Assembly: GCA_045652445.1 (NCBI GenBank)
Contig: JAZRUJ010000086.1
Coordinates: 1-26,190 of the forward strand
From: RGIG995 sp045652445
Lineage (GTDB): Bacteria > Bacillota > Clostridia > Oscillospirales > UBA644
Length of the DNA: 26,190 bases
Direction: 5' to 3'
A program made the translations under genes and the position numbers. Of the stretch, positions 7,585 through 13,650 are shown in pieces; the stretch's first letter is position 1, and every line of letters starts with the position of its first letter. Below the pieces are notes generated by a model. It searched no databases. It was not told the origin of the DNA and saw only the letters and a list, made by a program, of their open reading frames with translations.

Positions 7585-7974
7585 TTATTTATTGGGGCGT
7601 TTACTATGTGCCCACGAAATTGAGCTATAAGAAACAAATCCAAGACATATTCCTATGTTGAAATTTTGGAAGTCGCTAATAACAAAAGATAAAGCTCCTA
7701 TAATTGCATAAATGCTGAAAATTATTGTAGCAATCAATTCAAATAAATTTAGAAACCACTCAGGACACATGGAGTTTTTAACTTGAACAAATATAACTAA
7801 AAAAATGCCAAAGAAGCCAATTACAGACACTATCGGGGTTACCGTCATTAAATTTGTTTTATCTGCAGATGTTCCAAATAAGACAAATAGCAGATACATA
7901 AGTAAAGCAATTGCCATTGGAATAATTAAAGATAACTTTTTATTTGCAAACATTTTATCAAGTATTTTTCTCAT
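7585..7974 (-). CDS. Small hypothetical membrane protein (129 aa)
   Basis: No family recognised. The protein has a basic N-terminus (MRKILDKMFANKK) and four likely transmembrane helices (about 14-33, 41-60, 72-93 and 100-115), with a short charged C-terminus (AHSKRPNK). The ATG at 7974 is chosen because a purine-rich GGCGGTGG ribosome-binding site precedes it; the frame is open further upstream only through the repeat module. The gene is clearly AT-richer than its neighbours. It has its own promoter inside repeat module A and its own terminator at 7493-7528, so it looks like a self-contained acquired cassette. Confidence 0.6.
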   Translation of the reverse strand: MRKILDKMFANKKLSLIIPMAIALLMYLLFVLFGTSADKTNLMTVTPIVSVIGFFGIFLVIFVQVKNSMCPEWFLNLFELIATIIFSIYAIIGALSFVISDFQNFNIGICLGFVSYSSISWAHSKRPNK

Positions 7975-7992
7975 TAAATACCACCGCCTTGA

Positions 7993-8149
7993 ATGTATTA
8001 TAGCATAAAAGCGGCGGAGCCGCAATACTTATTACATCTTACCTATTACTTCTTACTTTCCAAAAAATCCTGAATGCAATTTAGGTAAGAGTGAAGAAGT
8101 AAGAGGTAATAAGTAAAAATCCCGAACACTTACGCATTCAGGATTTTTT
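7993..8149. repeat. Repeat module A: promoter, inverted heptamer arrays, terminator
   Basis: This module is about 157 bp and shares its architecture and much of its sequence with module B (8626-8786). In plus order it holds ATTATAGCATAAAAGCGGC (a minus-strand promoter), five 7-bp units (8024-8058, type AATACTT/ATTACTT), a central AATCCTGAATGC, five complementary-strand 7-bp units (8083-8117, types AGGTAAG, AGTGAAG, AAGTAAG, AGGTAAT, AAGTAAA) and a hairpin terminator. The two heptamer arrays can pair with each other over about 35 bp with a few mismatches. Confidence 0.8.
7997..8025 (-). promoter_or_regulatory. Promoter in repeat module A
   Basis: On the minus strand TTGCGG (8020-8025), a 17-bp spacer and the extended -10 TGCTATAAT lie upstream of the 129-aa gene. 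A GCGGC-n3-GCCGC palindrome (8011-8023) occupies the spacer and the -35 edge. The same arrangement recurs at 8630-8658. Confidence 0.65.
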
Positions 8150-8150
8150 G
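8115..8150 (-). terminator. Rho-independent terminator after the 133-aa membrane protein gene
   Basis: On the minus strand AATCCTGAATGC pairs with GTGTTCGGGATT across a GTAA tetraloop (12 bp including G-T pairs), extended by A/T pairs and a T-run. The tRNA-Thr terminator at 8754-8786 has the same loop and stem ends. Confidence 0.75.
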
Positions 8151-8205
8151 GGAACGACACACAAAATGGAACCGGTCTAAAAACCTGATTTTCATTACAG
8201 CAAAT

Positions 8206-8607
8206 TCATATTTCTTTTTCAATATCTTTTTCTTCATATTTACGAGAAATGAATCGGCAAATTAACGGAACTATATTCCAGAACAACACCCAAAGTATAA
8301 AGAGTATAACAACCGTTGGTTCCCCTTGCAAATTAAAAGGCAGTATGTGAAGCACGATAATCAGCAAAGAATTATAAACGGAAAATAGAAATTTCAATTT
8401 CTCATCAACAATTATTTTACTATATCTTATACAGTAAATCGGCAATGCAAATAAAAGCCATACAAATAGGATCAACATTCCCAAACCAAGACCGCCATAT
8501 CCCTCCCCGCTGGAGGTGGCATTGATTATTTCTACAAGTGCCGTCCAAGAAACTAGAAACCCAATAGAAAAAAATAGTGGATAAATATATTTTTTTGCTT
8601 TCTTCAT
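8206..8607 (-). CDS. Small hypothetical membrane protein (133 aa)
   Basis: No family recognised. The protein has a lysine-rich N-terminus (MKKAKKYIYP), about four transmembrane helices (near 9-28, 40-60, 72-90 and 97-116) and a highly charged C-terminus (RKYEEKDIEKEI). It is similar in size and topology to the 129-aa neighbour but not obviously homologous in sequence. The ATG at 8607 is preceded by AAGGTCGGTGATGAA. It is AT-rich relative to the flanking genes, carries its own promoter in repeat module B and its own terminator in module A, and sits immediately downstream of tRNA-Thr. Confidence 0.6.
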   Translation of the reverse strand: MKKAKKYIYPLFFSIGFLVSWTALVEIINATSSGEGYGGLGLGMLILFVWLLFALPIYCIRYSKIIVDEKLKFLFSVYNSLLIIVLHILPFNLQGEPTVVILFILWVLFWNIVPLICRFISRKYEEKDIEKEI

Positions 8608-8629
8608 TTCATCACCGACCTTTATATGT

Positions 8630-8658
8630 ATTATAGCATAAAAGCGGCAAAGCCGCAA
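8630..8658 (-). promoter_or_regulatory. Promoter in repeat module B
   Basis: TTGCGG (8653-8658), a 17-bp spacer and extended -10 TGCTATAAT on the minus strand match the module A promoter, including the GCGGC-n3-GCCGC palindrome (8644-8656). Confidence 0.65.
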
Positions 8659-8753
8659 TACTTCTTCGCTATTCACTATTACTTCTTACTTTCAAAAATC
8701 CCGAATGCAAATTTAGTGAAGAGTGAAAAGTGAAGAGTGAAAAGGTAATAAGT

Positions 8754-8786
8754 AAAAATCCCGCCCACTTACGTGAACGGGATTTT
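8754..8786 (-). terminator. Terminator of tRNA-Thr
   Basis: On the minus strand AAAAATCCCG and CGGGATTTTT close an extended stem (GTTCAC/GTGGGC) with a GTAA loop, followed by a T-run. It begins directly after the CCA end of the tRNA. Confidence 0.85.
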
Positions 8787-8862
8787 TGGAGCTGGTAATC
8801 GGATTCGAACCGATGACCTGTTCATTACGAGTGAACTGCTCTACCGACTGAGCCATACCAGC
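8787..8862 (-). tRNA. tRNA-Thr (anticodon CGU)
   Basis: This is a 76-nt cloverleaf with encoded CCA. The acceptor stem is GCTGGTA/TACCAGC, the D-loop contains CTCAGTCGGTAGAGC, the anticodon stem GTTCA/TGAAC encloses the loop CTCGTAA (anticodon CGT in DNA), and the T-arm contains GGTTCGAATCC. A sigma-A promoter lies at 8895-8923. Between promoter and gene the 5' leader forms a 7-bp hairpin (TGCGACG/CGTCGCA, 8867-8886), which would be removed during RNase P maturation. The terminator belongs to repeat module B. Confidence 0.97.
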
Positions 8863-8894
8863 ACAGTGCGACGGTATTTCGTCGCAACATTGTA

Positions 8895-8923
8895 ATTATA
8901 TCATATCTTTGGGCAAAATTCAA
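8895..8923 (-). promoter_or_regulatory. Sigma-A promoter for tRNA-Thr
   Basis: On the minus strand TTGAAT (8918-8923) and TATAAT (8895-8900) are 17 bp apart, about 30 bp before the mature tRNA 5' end. Confidence 0.8.
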
Positions 8924-8960
8924 TGAAAAAAGTGTTACATTTTCGTTTTCTGCCCTTTCT

Positions 8961-10115
8961 TTACATAGAACGGCGGCGGCGATTCCCAAAACGAAGAGAA
9001 TGGTCAGGCTTCATACGGACACTTTCCGCAAGACCGATGGCACAAAAAGAAGCAAGAACCGACGAGCCACCGGAGCTAATAAAGGGCAAGGTGACGCCGA
9101 TTACGGGAGATACGCCAATACACATCCCTACGTTCATGATGGTTTGAACGGCAAACATAGCGGCAAGACCAAAGCAAATTAATTTCCCCGCATCATCTTT
9201 GGCGTGTTTGGCACCACGTGCCAAAAAAACCACCAAAATCGTCATTAAAATCAAGACGAGGATACAGCCGATAAATCCGAACTCTTCCCCGATAACAGAG
9301 TAAATAAAGTCCGTATGGCTGGCGGGAAGAAGTTCGTTTTGGGACTGGACTCCCTCACCGTAACCAAGCCCGGTCAGTCCGCCGGAACCGATGGCAATTT
9401 TAGAAAGAATGGGCTGGTACCCAAAATCCAGAGGGTCTAATTCCGGATTTAAGCTGAACAAAATACGTTTTTTATGATAATCCTTCAAAACAAAGTTCCA
9501 AAGAATGGGAAATGCGGCGACGATGACCACGCCGGCAATAATAAAATACCGATATTGCAACCCCGCCATATAAAGAATCACGAGGAACATTCCGCAATAT
9601 ACAAGCCCGGTTCCGAAGTCCCCCTGAATACAGATGGGAATAAAATACGCCAAAAAGTGAATCCCCAAAAAACAGAGCGTAGGAATTCGATTCAAAGATT
9701 CCACAACCCTGGAAACATGGGTGGAAAAAGTGAGAATAAAAGCAATTTTTGCAAATTCCGATGGCTGAACACTGATAAACCCCAAATCCAGCCAGTTGGT
9801 GTTCCCTCCCTCGTAAACCCCTACGAAAGCGGTTAACAACAAAACAGCGGAACAAATGATAACAATGGGAACCGAAAAATGCCCCAACAAAGAATAATTG
9901 ACCTTGGAAAAAAGAAAAACCACAAACAAACCAGCACCAATGCCCAACAACTGAACGGTAACTTCGTGCTGCTGATTTCCACCGGCGGCAGTAGCAGTAC
10001 TGACCGCGGCGATGCCCACAGAGGCAAGCAACAAAGCAACGAATAAAATACCTTTGTCCAAAGATGCAAAATAATCCGAAAGAGATTGGGTAAAATCTCC
10101 CAACGGTCGCTTCAC
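8961..10115 (-). CDS. rodA: RodA, SEDS peptidoglycan glycosyltransferase
   Basis: SEDS proteins polymerise glycan strands from lipid II; RodA works with a class B PBP and MreBCD in side-wall elongation. The 384-residue protein has about ten transmembrane helices and the family signatures ISVQPSEFAKIAF, a large extracellular loop with LPASHTDFIYSVIGEEFGF (conserved catalytic aspartate) and LPFISSGGSS near the C-terminus. RodA rather than FtsW is favoured by NPELDPLDFGYQ and the absence of a long cytoplasmic tail. The GTG at 10115 is chosen because AAGGAG lies 8 nt upstream; in-frame codons further upstream lie in the promoter region. A perfect-consensus promoter at 10156-10184 drives it, divergent from the M23-M50 pair. 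Confidence 0.93.
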   Translation of the reverse strand: MKRPLGDFTQSLSDYFASLDKGILFVALLLASVGIAAVSTATAAGGNQQHEVTVQLLGIGAGLFVVFLFSKVNYSLLGHFSVPIVIICSAVLLLTAFVGVYEGGNTNWLDLGFISVQPSEFAKIAFILTFSTHVSRVVESLNRIPTLCFLGIHFLAYFIPICIQGDFGTGLVYCGMFLVILYMAGLQYRYFIIAGVVIVAAFPILWNFVLKDYHKKRILFSLNPELDPLDFGYQPILSKIAIGSGGLTGLGYGEGVQSQNELLPASHTDFIYSVIGEEFGFIGCILVLILMTILVVFLARGAKHAKDDAGKLICFGLAAMFAVQTIMNVGMCIGVSPVIGVTLPFISSGGSSVLASFCAIGLAESVRMKPDHSLRFGNRRRRSM

Positions 10116-10155
10116 GGCGGTCACTCCTTCCCTGTCAATTTGAATCAATAAATAT

Positions 10156-10184
10156 ATTATAAAGCAAAGCGTAGGGTTTGTCAA
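10156..10184 (-). promoter_or_regulatory. Sigma-A promoter for rodA
   Basis: On the minus strand perfect TTGACA (10179-10184) and TATAAT (10156-10161) hexamers are separated by 17 bp. Confidence 0.9.
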
Positions 10185-10195
10185 GAGTTTGCGTG

Positions 10196-10224
10196 GCATA
10201 TTGCGGAATTCTTCAAAATATAAA
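10196..10224 (+). promoter_or_regulatory. Possible sigma-E-type sporulation promoter for the M23-M50 operon
   Basis: GCATATT (10196-10202) fits the Bacillus sigma-E -35 pattern (G/T)(A/C)ATATT. After a 14-bp spacer AATATAAA (10217-10224) is only a partial match to the sigma-E -10 CATACAnT. Placement 26 bp before the start codon is reasonable. No good sigma-A promoter was seen on this strand. Weak evidence. Confidence 0.3.
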
Positions 10225-10249
10225 TAACTATCATAGGGGGAGGATTGTT

Positions 10250-10846
10250 ATGAAAAAAAGAACGTTATACACCATGAAACAAGGGGCAATTATTACGCTG
10301 TTGCTTTTCGCGGTAACGCTTGCCATTACAGGGATTACGGGGTTAATTCCAAAAGGAGACAGTTTGTTGGACAACCCGGAACAAACAGAAGAAACCATTC
10401 TATCCGAAGAAGTTTTTTCGGTGTTGCCCTCAGAAGAAACGGTAACGGTTTTTGCGAATTTTCAAACGCCCTTGACGGGGACAGTTTCTTCCGGCTACGG
10501 ATACCGAAAAGACCCCTTTTCCGGGCAAACAAAGTATCACAAAGGGGTTGACATTGCTGTGAGAAAAGGAACCGACGTAAAAGCGGTGTCCGGCGGAACG
10601 GTAACAGCATCGAAATATGACCCCGTAGGGGGAAATTACGTGATTATAGATCACGGCAACGGCGTGGAAAGTTATTACGGGCATTTACAAGTTCGAACGG
10701 TTTCCGTAGGAGATTCTGTAGAAAAGGGGCAAATCCTGGGGCTTTCGGGAGACACTGGGAGGGTGACGGGACCTCATCTGCACTTTCAGTTAACCTACCA
10801 AAACCGTACTGTAGATCCTCAACAATATTTTGATTTAGAATCATGA
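10250..10846 (+). CDS. M23 (LytM) peptidase, membrane-anchored, SpoIVFA/SpoIIQ-like
   Basis: This 198-residue protein has one N-terminal transmembrane helix (about 13-33), an acidic linker and an M23 domain (about 72-195). All zinc ligands and catalytic histidines of a working M23 endopeptidase are visible: H97 and D101 in YHKGVDI, H145 in YYGHL, and H176/H178 in PHLHFQL. It overlaps the following M50 protease by 4 bp, which recalls the Bacillus spoIVFA-spoIVFB pair, where SpoIVFA holds SpoIVFB in the forespore outer membrane; Bacillus SpoIVFA has a degenerate M23-like domain. The ATG at 10250 has GGGGGAGG at good spacing. It could instead be a general cell-wall hydrolase; the context favours sporulation. 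Confidence 0.82.
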   Translation: MKKRTLYTMKQGAIITLLLFAVTLAITGITGLIPKGDSLLDNPEQTEETILSEEVFSVLPSEETVTVFANFQTPLTGTVSSGYGYRKDPFSGQTKYHKGVDIAVRKGTDVKAVSGGTVTASKYDPVGGNYVIIDHGNGVESYYGHLQVRTVSVGDSVEKGQILGLSGDTGRVTGPHLHFQLTYQNRTVDPQQYFDLES

Positions 10847-11433
10847 AGAAAATCAAACTGCACCCGACCTTGCTTCTCGTAGCAATATTTCCCTGTTTTG
10901 GACTTTTAAGCTGGGAGCAGACTGCTCTGCTGTGGGCAAGTGCAACATGGCACGAAATAGGGCATATTTTCGCTTACCGCCTTTGCGGAGAAACCATGGA
11001 ACGAATTACGGTTCTTCCCTTTGGGATCTGTGCCGTTCCGAAAAACCCTCTGAAGATCTCTCCCCAAAATGAAGTGTTTTGTGCCGGATCGGGGCCTATG
11101 ATGAATTTGATTGTAACCGTGGTCTTGTTGGCACTTCCCTTTTCTCCGCAATCCGAGACGGTTTTATATCTTCTTTATTGCAACAGTGCTTTGTTTTGTA
11201 TTAATCTTCTTCCCGTTCTCCCCTTGGACGGGGGAAGAATCCTCTATTATGCCCTTGCCATAAAATTTGATGCAACCCGGTGCGAAACGGTTTGTCGGCG
11301 AGTTGCTTGGATTATTTTGATTCTACTCCTTTATCCGGCGATCGCCGCATTGTGGGTAGATCACAATCCGTCGCTGGCAATGATTTTGGGATATCTTACG
11401 GCGTATACCGCACTTCGACGAGGTTCGATATGA
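10843..11433 (+). CDS. spoIVFB: M50 site-2 protease, SpoIVFB-like
   Basis: This is an intramembrane zinc metalloprotease of 196 residues. The zinc-binding H37-E38-I-G-H41 motif lies in the second membrane segment, and the distal ligand is in NLLPVLPLDGG (N121 to D129). About five to six transmembrane helices are visible. In Bacillus, SpoIVFB cleaves pro-sigma-K in the mother cell. Here the C-terminal CBS domain of Bacillus SpoIVFB (288 residues) is missing, which is usual for short clostridial homologues. The start overlaps the M23 stop as ATGA, so translation is coupled. Assignment to SpoIVFB rather than another M50 protease rests on the paired M23 gene and on proximity to rodA. Confidence 0.8.
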   Translation: MKKIKLHPTLLLVAIFPCFGLLSWEQTALLWASATWHEIGHIFAYRLCGETMERITVLPFGICAVPKNPLKISPQNEVFCAGSGPMMNLIVTVVLLALPFSPQSETVLYLLYCNSALFCINLLPVLPLDGGRILYYALAIKFDATRCETVCRRVAWIILILLLYPAIAALWVDHNPSLAMILGYLTAYTALRRGSI

Positions 11434-11461
11434 ATTTTTTCCGACTTTTGCAAGAATGCTA

Positions 11462-11490
11462 TTGAAAATATAGAAAGATTGTGATATAAT
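11462..11490 (+). promoter_or_regulatory. Sigma-A promoter for the DUF4364-DivIVA operon
   Basis: TTGAAA (11462-11467), a 17-bp spacer and TATAAT (11485-11490) lie about 33 bp before the GTG start, which is preceded by AAAGGAG. Confidence 0.8.
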
Positions 11491-11523
11491 AGAGTATCAA
11501 ATTAACGAAAGGAGAATCGGACC

Positions 11524-12087
11524 GTGACCGGACCTTTGTCCCTGCATCAAATTAAAGTATTGGTTCTTTATACTGTTGACGGAACCCCCGGACCGGTTCC
11601 CAGACACGTGATCGAAACGGCTCTTGCCCTGTGCGATGCCAATATTTTTGGGATTCAAGAGGCGTTGCATGATTTGATTGCCAACGAAAACCTGACCCAG
11701 AAAAACGACGAAAACGAAATTCCTTATTTGTTCTTAACCCCTCAAGGAAAGAGCGTGGTGGAACCTCTGCGAAAAGACGTTCCTCTCTCCTACCGGGAAA
11801 AAGCCTTAGCTTATGCGGCGGCGGAAATGTCAAAACTCCGCACGGAGATCGGCGTGGAAGCAGTCGTAGAACCCATCGAAAAAGGAAACGGTGTAGAATA
11901 CGCCTGCAACATCAACCTTTCCGACGAAGGGATCACCATGCTGGGGTTGACCCTCTATTCGCCTAACAAATTACAAGCGGAGATGATGGCGGAACGGTTC
12001 CGCAAAAATCCTTTGGATATTTACCGCAAAGTTTTGCATATCATGACCGGCACGGATACGCCGAACGACAACGAGACTGAGGTGTAA
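11524..12087 (+). CDS. DUF4364 family protein, winged-helix regulator-like
   Basis: This 187-residue soluble protein matches the clostridial DUF4364 pattern: an N-terminal winged-helix-like segment (LHQIKVLVLYTVDGTPGPVP to ALHDLIANENL), a wing ending in YLFLTPQGKSVVE, then a helical and beta C-terminal part. DUF4364 proteins resemble PadR/MarR DNA-binding folds but have no established target. The start is GTG with GGAG at good spacing; translation of the frame ends 4 bp before the DivIVA-like gene, so the two are one operon with the small membrane protein behind. Its link with DivIVA suggests a role in growth or division, an inference only. Confidence 0.75.
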   Translation: MTGPLSLHQIKVLVLYTVDGTPGPVPRHVIETALALCDANIFGIQEALHDLIANENLTQKNDENEIPYLFLTPQGKSVVEPLRKDVPLSYREKALAYAAAEMSKLRTEIGVEAVVEPIEKGNGVEYACNINLSDEGITMLGLTLYSPNKLQAEMMAERFRKNPLDIYRKVLHIMTGTDTPNDNETEV

Positions 12088-12091
12088 GAGA

Positions 12092-12865
12092 ATGAAAAAA
12101 GACAAGTTGTTCCGGGAAACCGCTTTCGGCGGATACAAACGGGTGGACGTGCTCAACTATATCGACAGCACCGACAAAGCACACAGAGAGACCTTGGACG
12201 AGCTGAACGATCGAATTTTGGAATTGAACGAGGCTTTGGCAAACGCCACGAAGAAAAACCACTCCTTGGAACAGGAATTGGAAATAAAAACTGCCTTTGC
12301 CGTTGAAGCGGAAGAACTGAAAATTCAACTGGCAGAAAAAGAAGCGAAAATCGACGAATTGAACGAACGTTGCAACACACTTTCCGCTCAAAACGAAGAA
12401 GCAAACGCATTGATCGAAAAGAGCAAACAGGGATTTTCCTGTGAACGGTTGCAAAACGGAATTTGTGCCGCCGTTACGGAACAAGCGGAAGCAATTTTGG
12501 CTCAAGCACAAGCGGAAGCACAACAAAAAATTTCCGACGCGGAAGAACAAGCTTCCGGCATTTTGCTGAAAGCTCGCATTGAATCCCAATCGATGATTAC
12601 GGAAGCGGAAGGACAAACCGAAGCTTTGGCACAACAAATTTCCGAAGAAGCACATCAGATCATTACCATGACTGTAAACGAGGCAAAAGAAATCATCGGG
12701 GCTGCAAAAGCTCAAAGCAGCGTAATTTTGTCCGATTCTGCCCGTTCTATTGGAAAGATTAAAGGAAACCTTTCGTCCATGCAAATGGTGGTTAAAAACA
12801 TTGAAAACGAGCTGAAATCCGCAAAAGAATCTCTTTCGGACAGCATTTTGAAAAAAGAAGGTTAA
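12092..12865 (+). CDS. DivIVA-like coiled-coil protein
   Basis: DivIVA proteins bind negatively curved membrane and recruit division, chromosome-anchoring or wall-synthesis factors. The N-terminus FRETAFGGYKRVDVLNYID (about 7-25) corresponds to the family's membrane-binding segment F-x-x-x-x-x-G-Y-x-x-x-x-V-x-x-F. After it come two long coiled-coil regions (about 28-115 and 130-250) rich in A, E, Q and K. At 257 residues it is longer than Bacillus DivIVA (164), which is common among clostridial paralogues, so orthology to DivIVA itself (rather than to a paralogue such as GpsB or SepIVA) is not certain. It lies 4 bp after the DUF4364 gene. Confidence 0.8.
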   Translation: MKKDKLFRETAFGGYKRVDVLNYIDSTDKAHRETLDELNDRILELNEALANATKKNHSLEQELEIKTAFAVEAEELKIQLAEKEAKIDELNERCNTLSAQNEEANALIEKSKQGFSCERLQNGICAAVTEQAEAILAQAQAEAQQKISDAEEQASGILLKARIESQSMITEAEGQTEALAQQISEEAHQIITMTVNEAKEIIGAAKAQSSVILSDSARSIGKIKGNLSSMQMVVKNIENELKSAKESLSDSILKKEG

Positions 12866-12871
12866 TTTACA

Positions 12872-12979
12872 ATGAATAAGAAAACAAAACTTGCCGTACG
12901 AATTGTCTGTCTTTTCCTTGCCATCGCAATGGCGGCTTCTCTGGCGTACACCATGCTTTATTTCCTTTTCATGGTTTGA
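12872..12979 (+). CDS. 35-aa single-pass membrane protein
   Basis: This is a short open frame of 35 residues with a basic N-terminus (MNKKTKLAVR) and one hydrophobic helix (about 9-34, with CLFLAIAMAASLAY), ending in FLFMV. GAAGG at 12857-12861 gives a plausible ribosome-binding site, it starts 6 bp after the DivIVA-like stop, and the operon terminator follows 13 bp after its own stop. Basic N-terminus plus a clean membrane helix, in operon position, argue for a real gene. Function unknown; it may be a membrane partner of the DivIVA-like protein. Confidence 0.6.
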   Translation: MNKKTKLAVRIVCLFLAIAMAASLAYTMLYFLFMV

Positions 12980-12992
12980 TTGAAAAAAAATT

Positions 12993-13024
12993 AAGACCTG
13001 TTCTTTACGAACAGGTCTTTTTTG
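12993..13024. terminator. Terminator after the DivIVA operon and GNAT gene
   Basis: A perfect 11-bp stem (AAGACCTGTTC / GAACAGGTCTT) with a 5-nt loop has a T-run on the plus side and an A-run on the other, so it can terminate both convergent units. Confidence 0.9.
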
Positions 13025-13582
13025 TTAGAATATTTTGTTAATACTGCCTTTAAACAGGGTTATTTCTCCGGGATAATCTCCGTCGGGAGGTGTTGTTTCA
13101 AACACCTTAAAACCGTTGCGTTCAAAGGCTTTTTTCGCTCTCTCATTATAATCGAACAACCCAAATGCAAAGAGGTGGGAGCAAGAGGTGTTCTCGAAGG
13201 CAAAACGGCACAAAAGTCCGATGGCACGGCTTCCGTAACTTTTTCCCCAGCAATCGGGTTCTCCGATCATAATATCCACCCGACGGCAATCGGTAGAACT
13301 TGCCAACGGTTCGGGGAAAGGGGATTTTATAGCTTGCATACGGCATTCTCCAATGGGAGTACCGTCAACACAAATCATATAGCAATCGGCTTTTTGAGAA
13401 AGAGAAGCATACAGAGACGCCACTTCCTCTGCCGTATAAGGTTCTACATCGCCCTCGCTAAAGTGCAAAACATCGGGGTCCGCGTTCCATTTTGCAAGAA
13501 ACGGAAGATCTTCGTCTGTCATAGGGCGAAGTGTGACCACATCGTCGGCAAAGGTTCTGGAATGGGTTCGAATCCGAGACAT
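13025..13582 (-). CDS. GNAT-family N-acetyltransferase
   Basis: This 185-residue cytoplasmic protein has the GNAT fold. It contains VTLRPMTDEDLPFLAKWNADPDV (about 17-39, strand 1 and helix 1), the acetyl-CoA-binding pyrophosphate segment in CWGKSYGSRAI, and the C-terminal NERAKKAFERNGF helix-strand typical of RimJ/AAC(6')-type members. Substrate is not predictable; small molecules, aminoglycosides or protein N-termini are all used in this family. The ATG at 13582 is chosen because AGGAG precedes it; the extended frame would run through the terminator hairpin at 13601-13636. That hairpin leaves no room for a separate promoter, so expression probably depends on read-through. Confidence 0.8.
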   Translation of the reverse strand: MSRIRTHSRTFADDVVTLRPMTDEDLPFLAKWNADPDVLHFSEGDVEPYTAEEVASLYASLSQKADCYMICVDGTPIGECRMQAIKSPFPEPLASSTDCRRVDIMIGEPDCWGKSYGSRAIGLLCRFAFENTSCSHLFAFGLFDYNERAKKAFERNGFKVFETTPPDGDYPGEITLFKGSINKIF

Positions 13583-13600
13583 AAAATTGCTCCTTTTGGG

Positions 13601-13636
13601 AAAAAATCCAAGGACCGTGAGATCCTTGGATTTTTT
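13601..13636 (-). terminator. Terminator or attenuator between the 3D-protein gene and the GNAT gene
   Basis: A perfect 14-bp stem (AAAAAATCCAAGGA / TCCTTGGATTTTTT) with an 8-nt loop ends in a T-run on the minus strand, immediately before the ribosome-binding site of the GNAT gene. It can terminate the 3D-protein transcript or limit read-through into GNAT. Confidence 0.85.
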
Positions 13637-13650
13637 GATTTCAAATTTCA

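Larger units (their letters stand above)
8626..8786. repeat. Repeat module B: promoter, inverted heptamer arrays, terminator
   Basis: This is the second copy of the module. The left array has five 7-bp units (8657-8691), and the right array has six (8715-8756: AGTGAAG, AGTGAAA, AGTGAAG, AGTGAAA, AGGTAAT, AAGTAAA). It therefore differs from module A by one unit in the right arm. The module ends at the 3' end of tRNA-Thr, and its distal hairpin doubles as the tRNA terminator. Confidence 0.8.

Noticed and set aside
8024..8117. CRISPR array or integron attC sites in the repeat modules
   Set aside because: Units are 7 bp with no spacers, and arms are inverted rather than direct spacer-separated repeats; no cas genes, integrase or attC core sites are present in the window.
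10115..10199. rodA start extended upstream to 10199
   Set aside because: The extension would run through the perfect TTGACA-17-TATAAT promoter; the GTG at 10115 has AAGGAG at correct spacing.
12041..12784. A 247-codon open frame antisense to the DivIVA-like gene
   Set aside because: The composition (F, C, R rich) is the typical reverse image of an E/K/A-rich coiled coil; no ribosome-binding site or family match.
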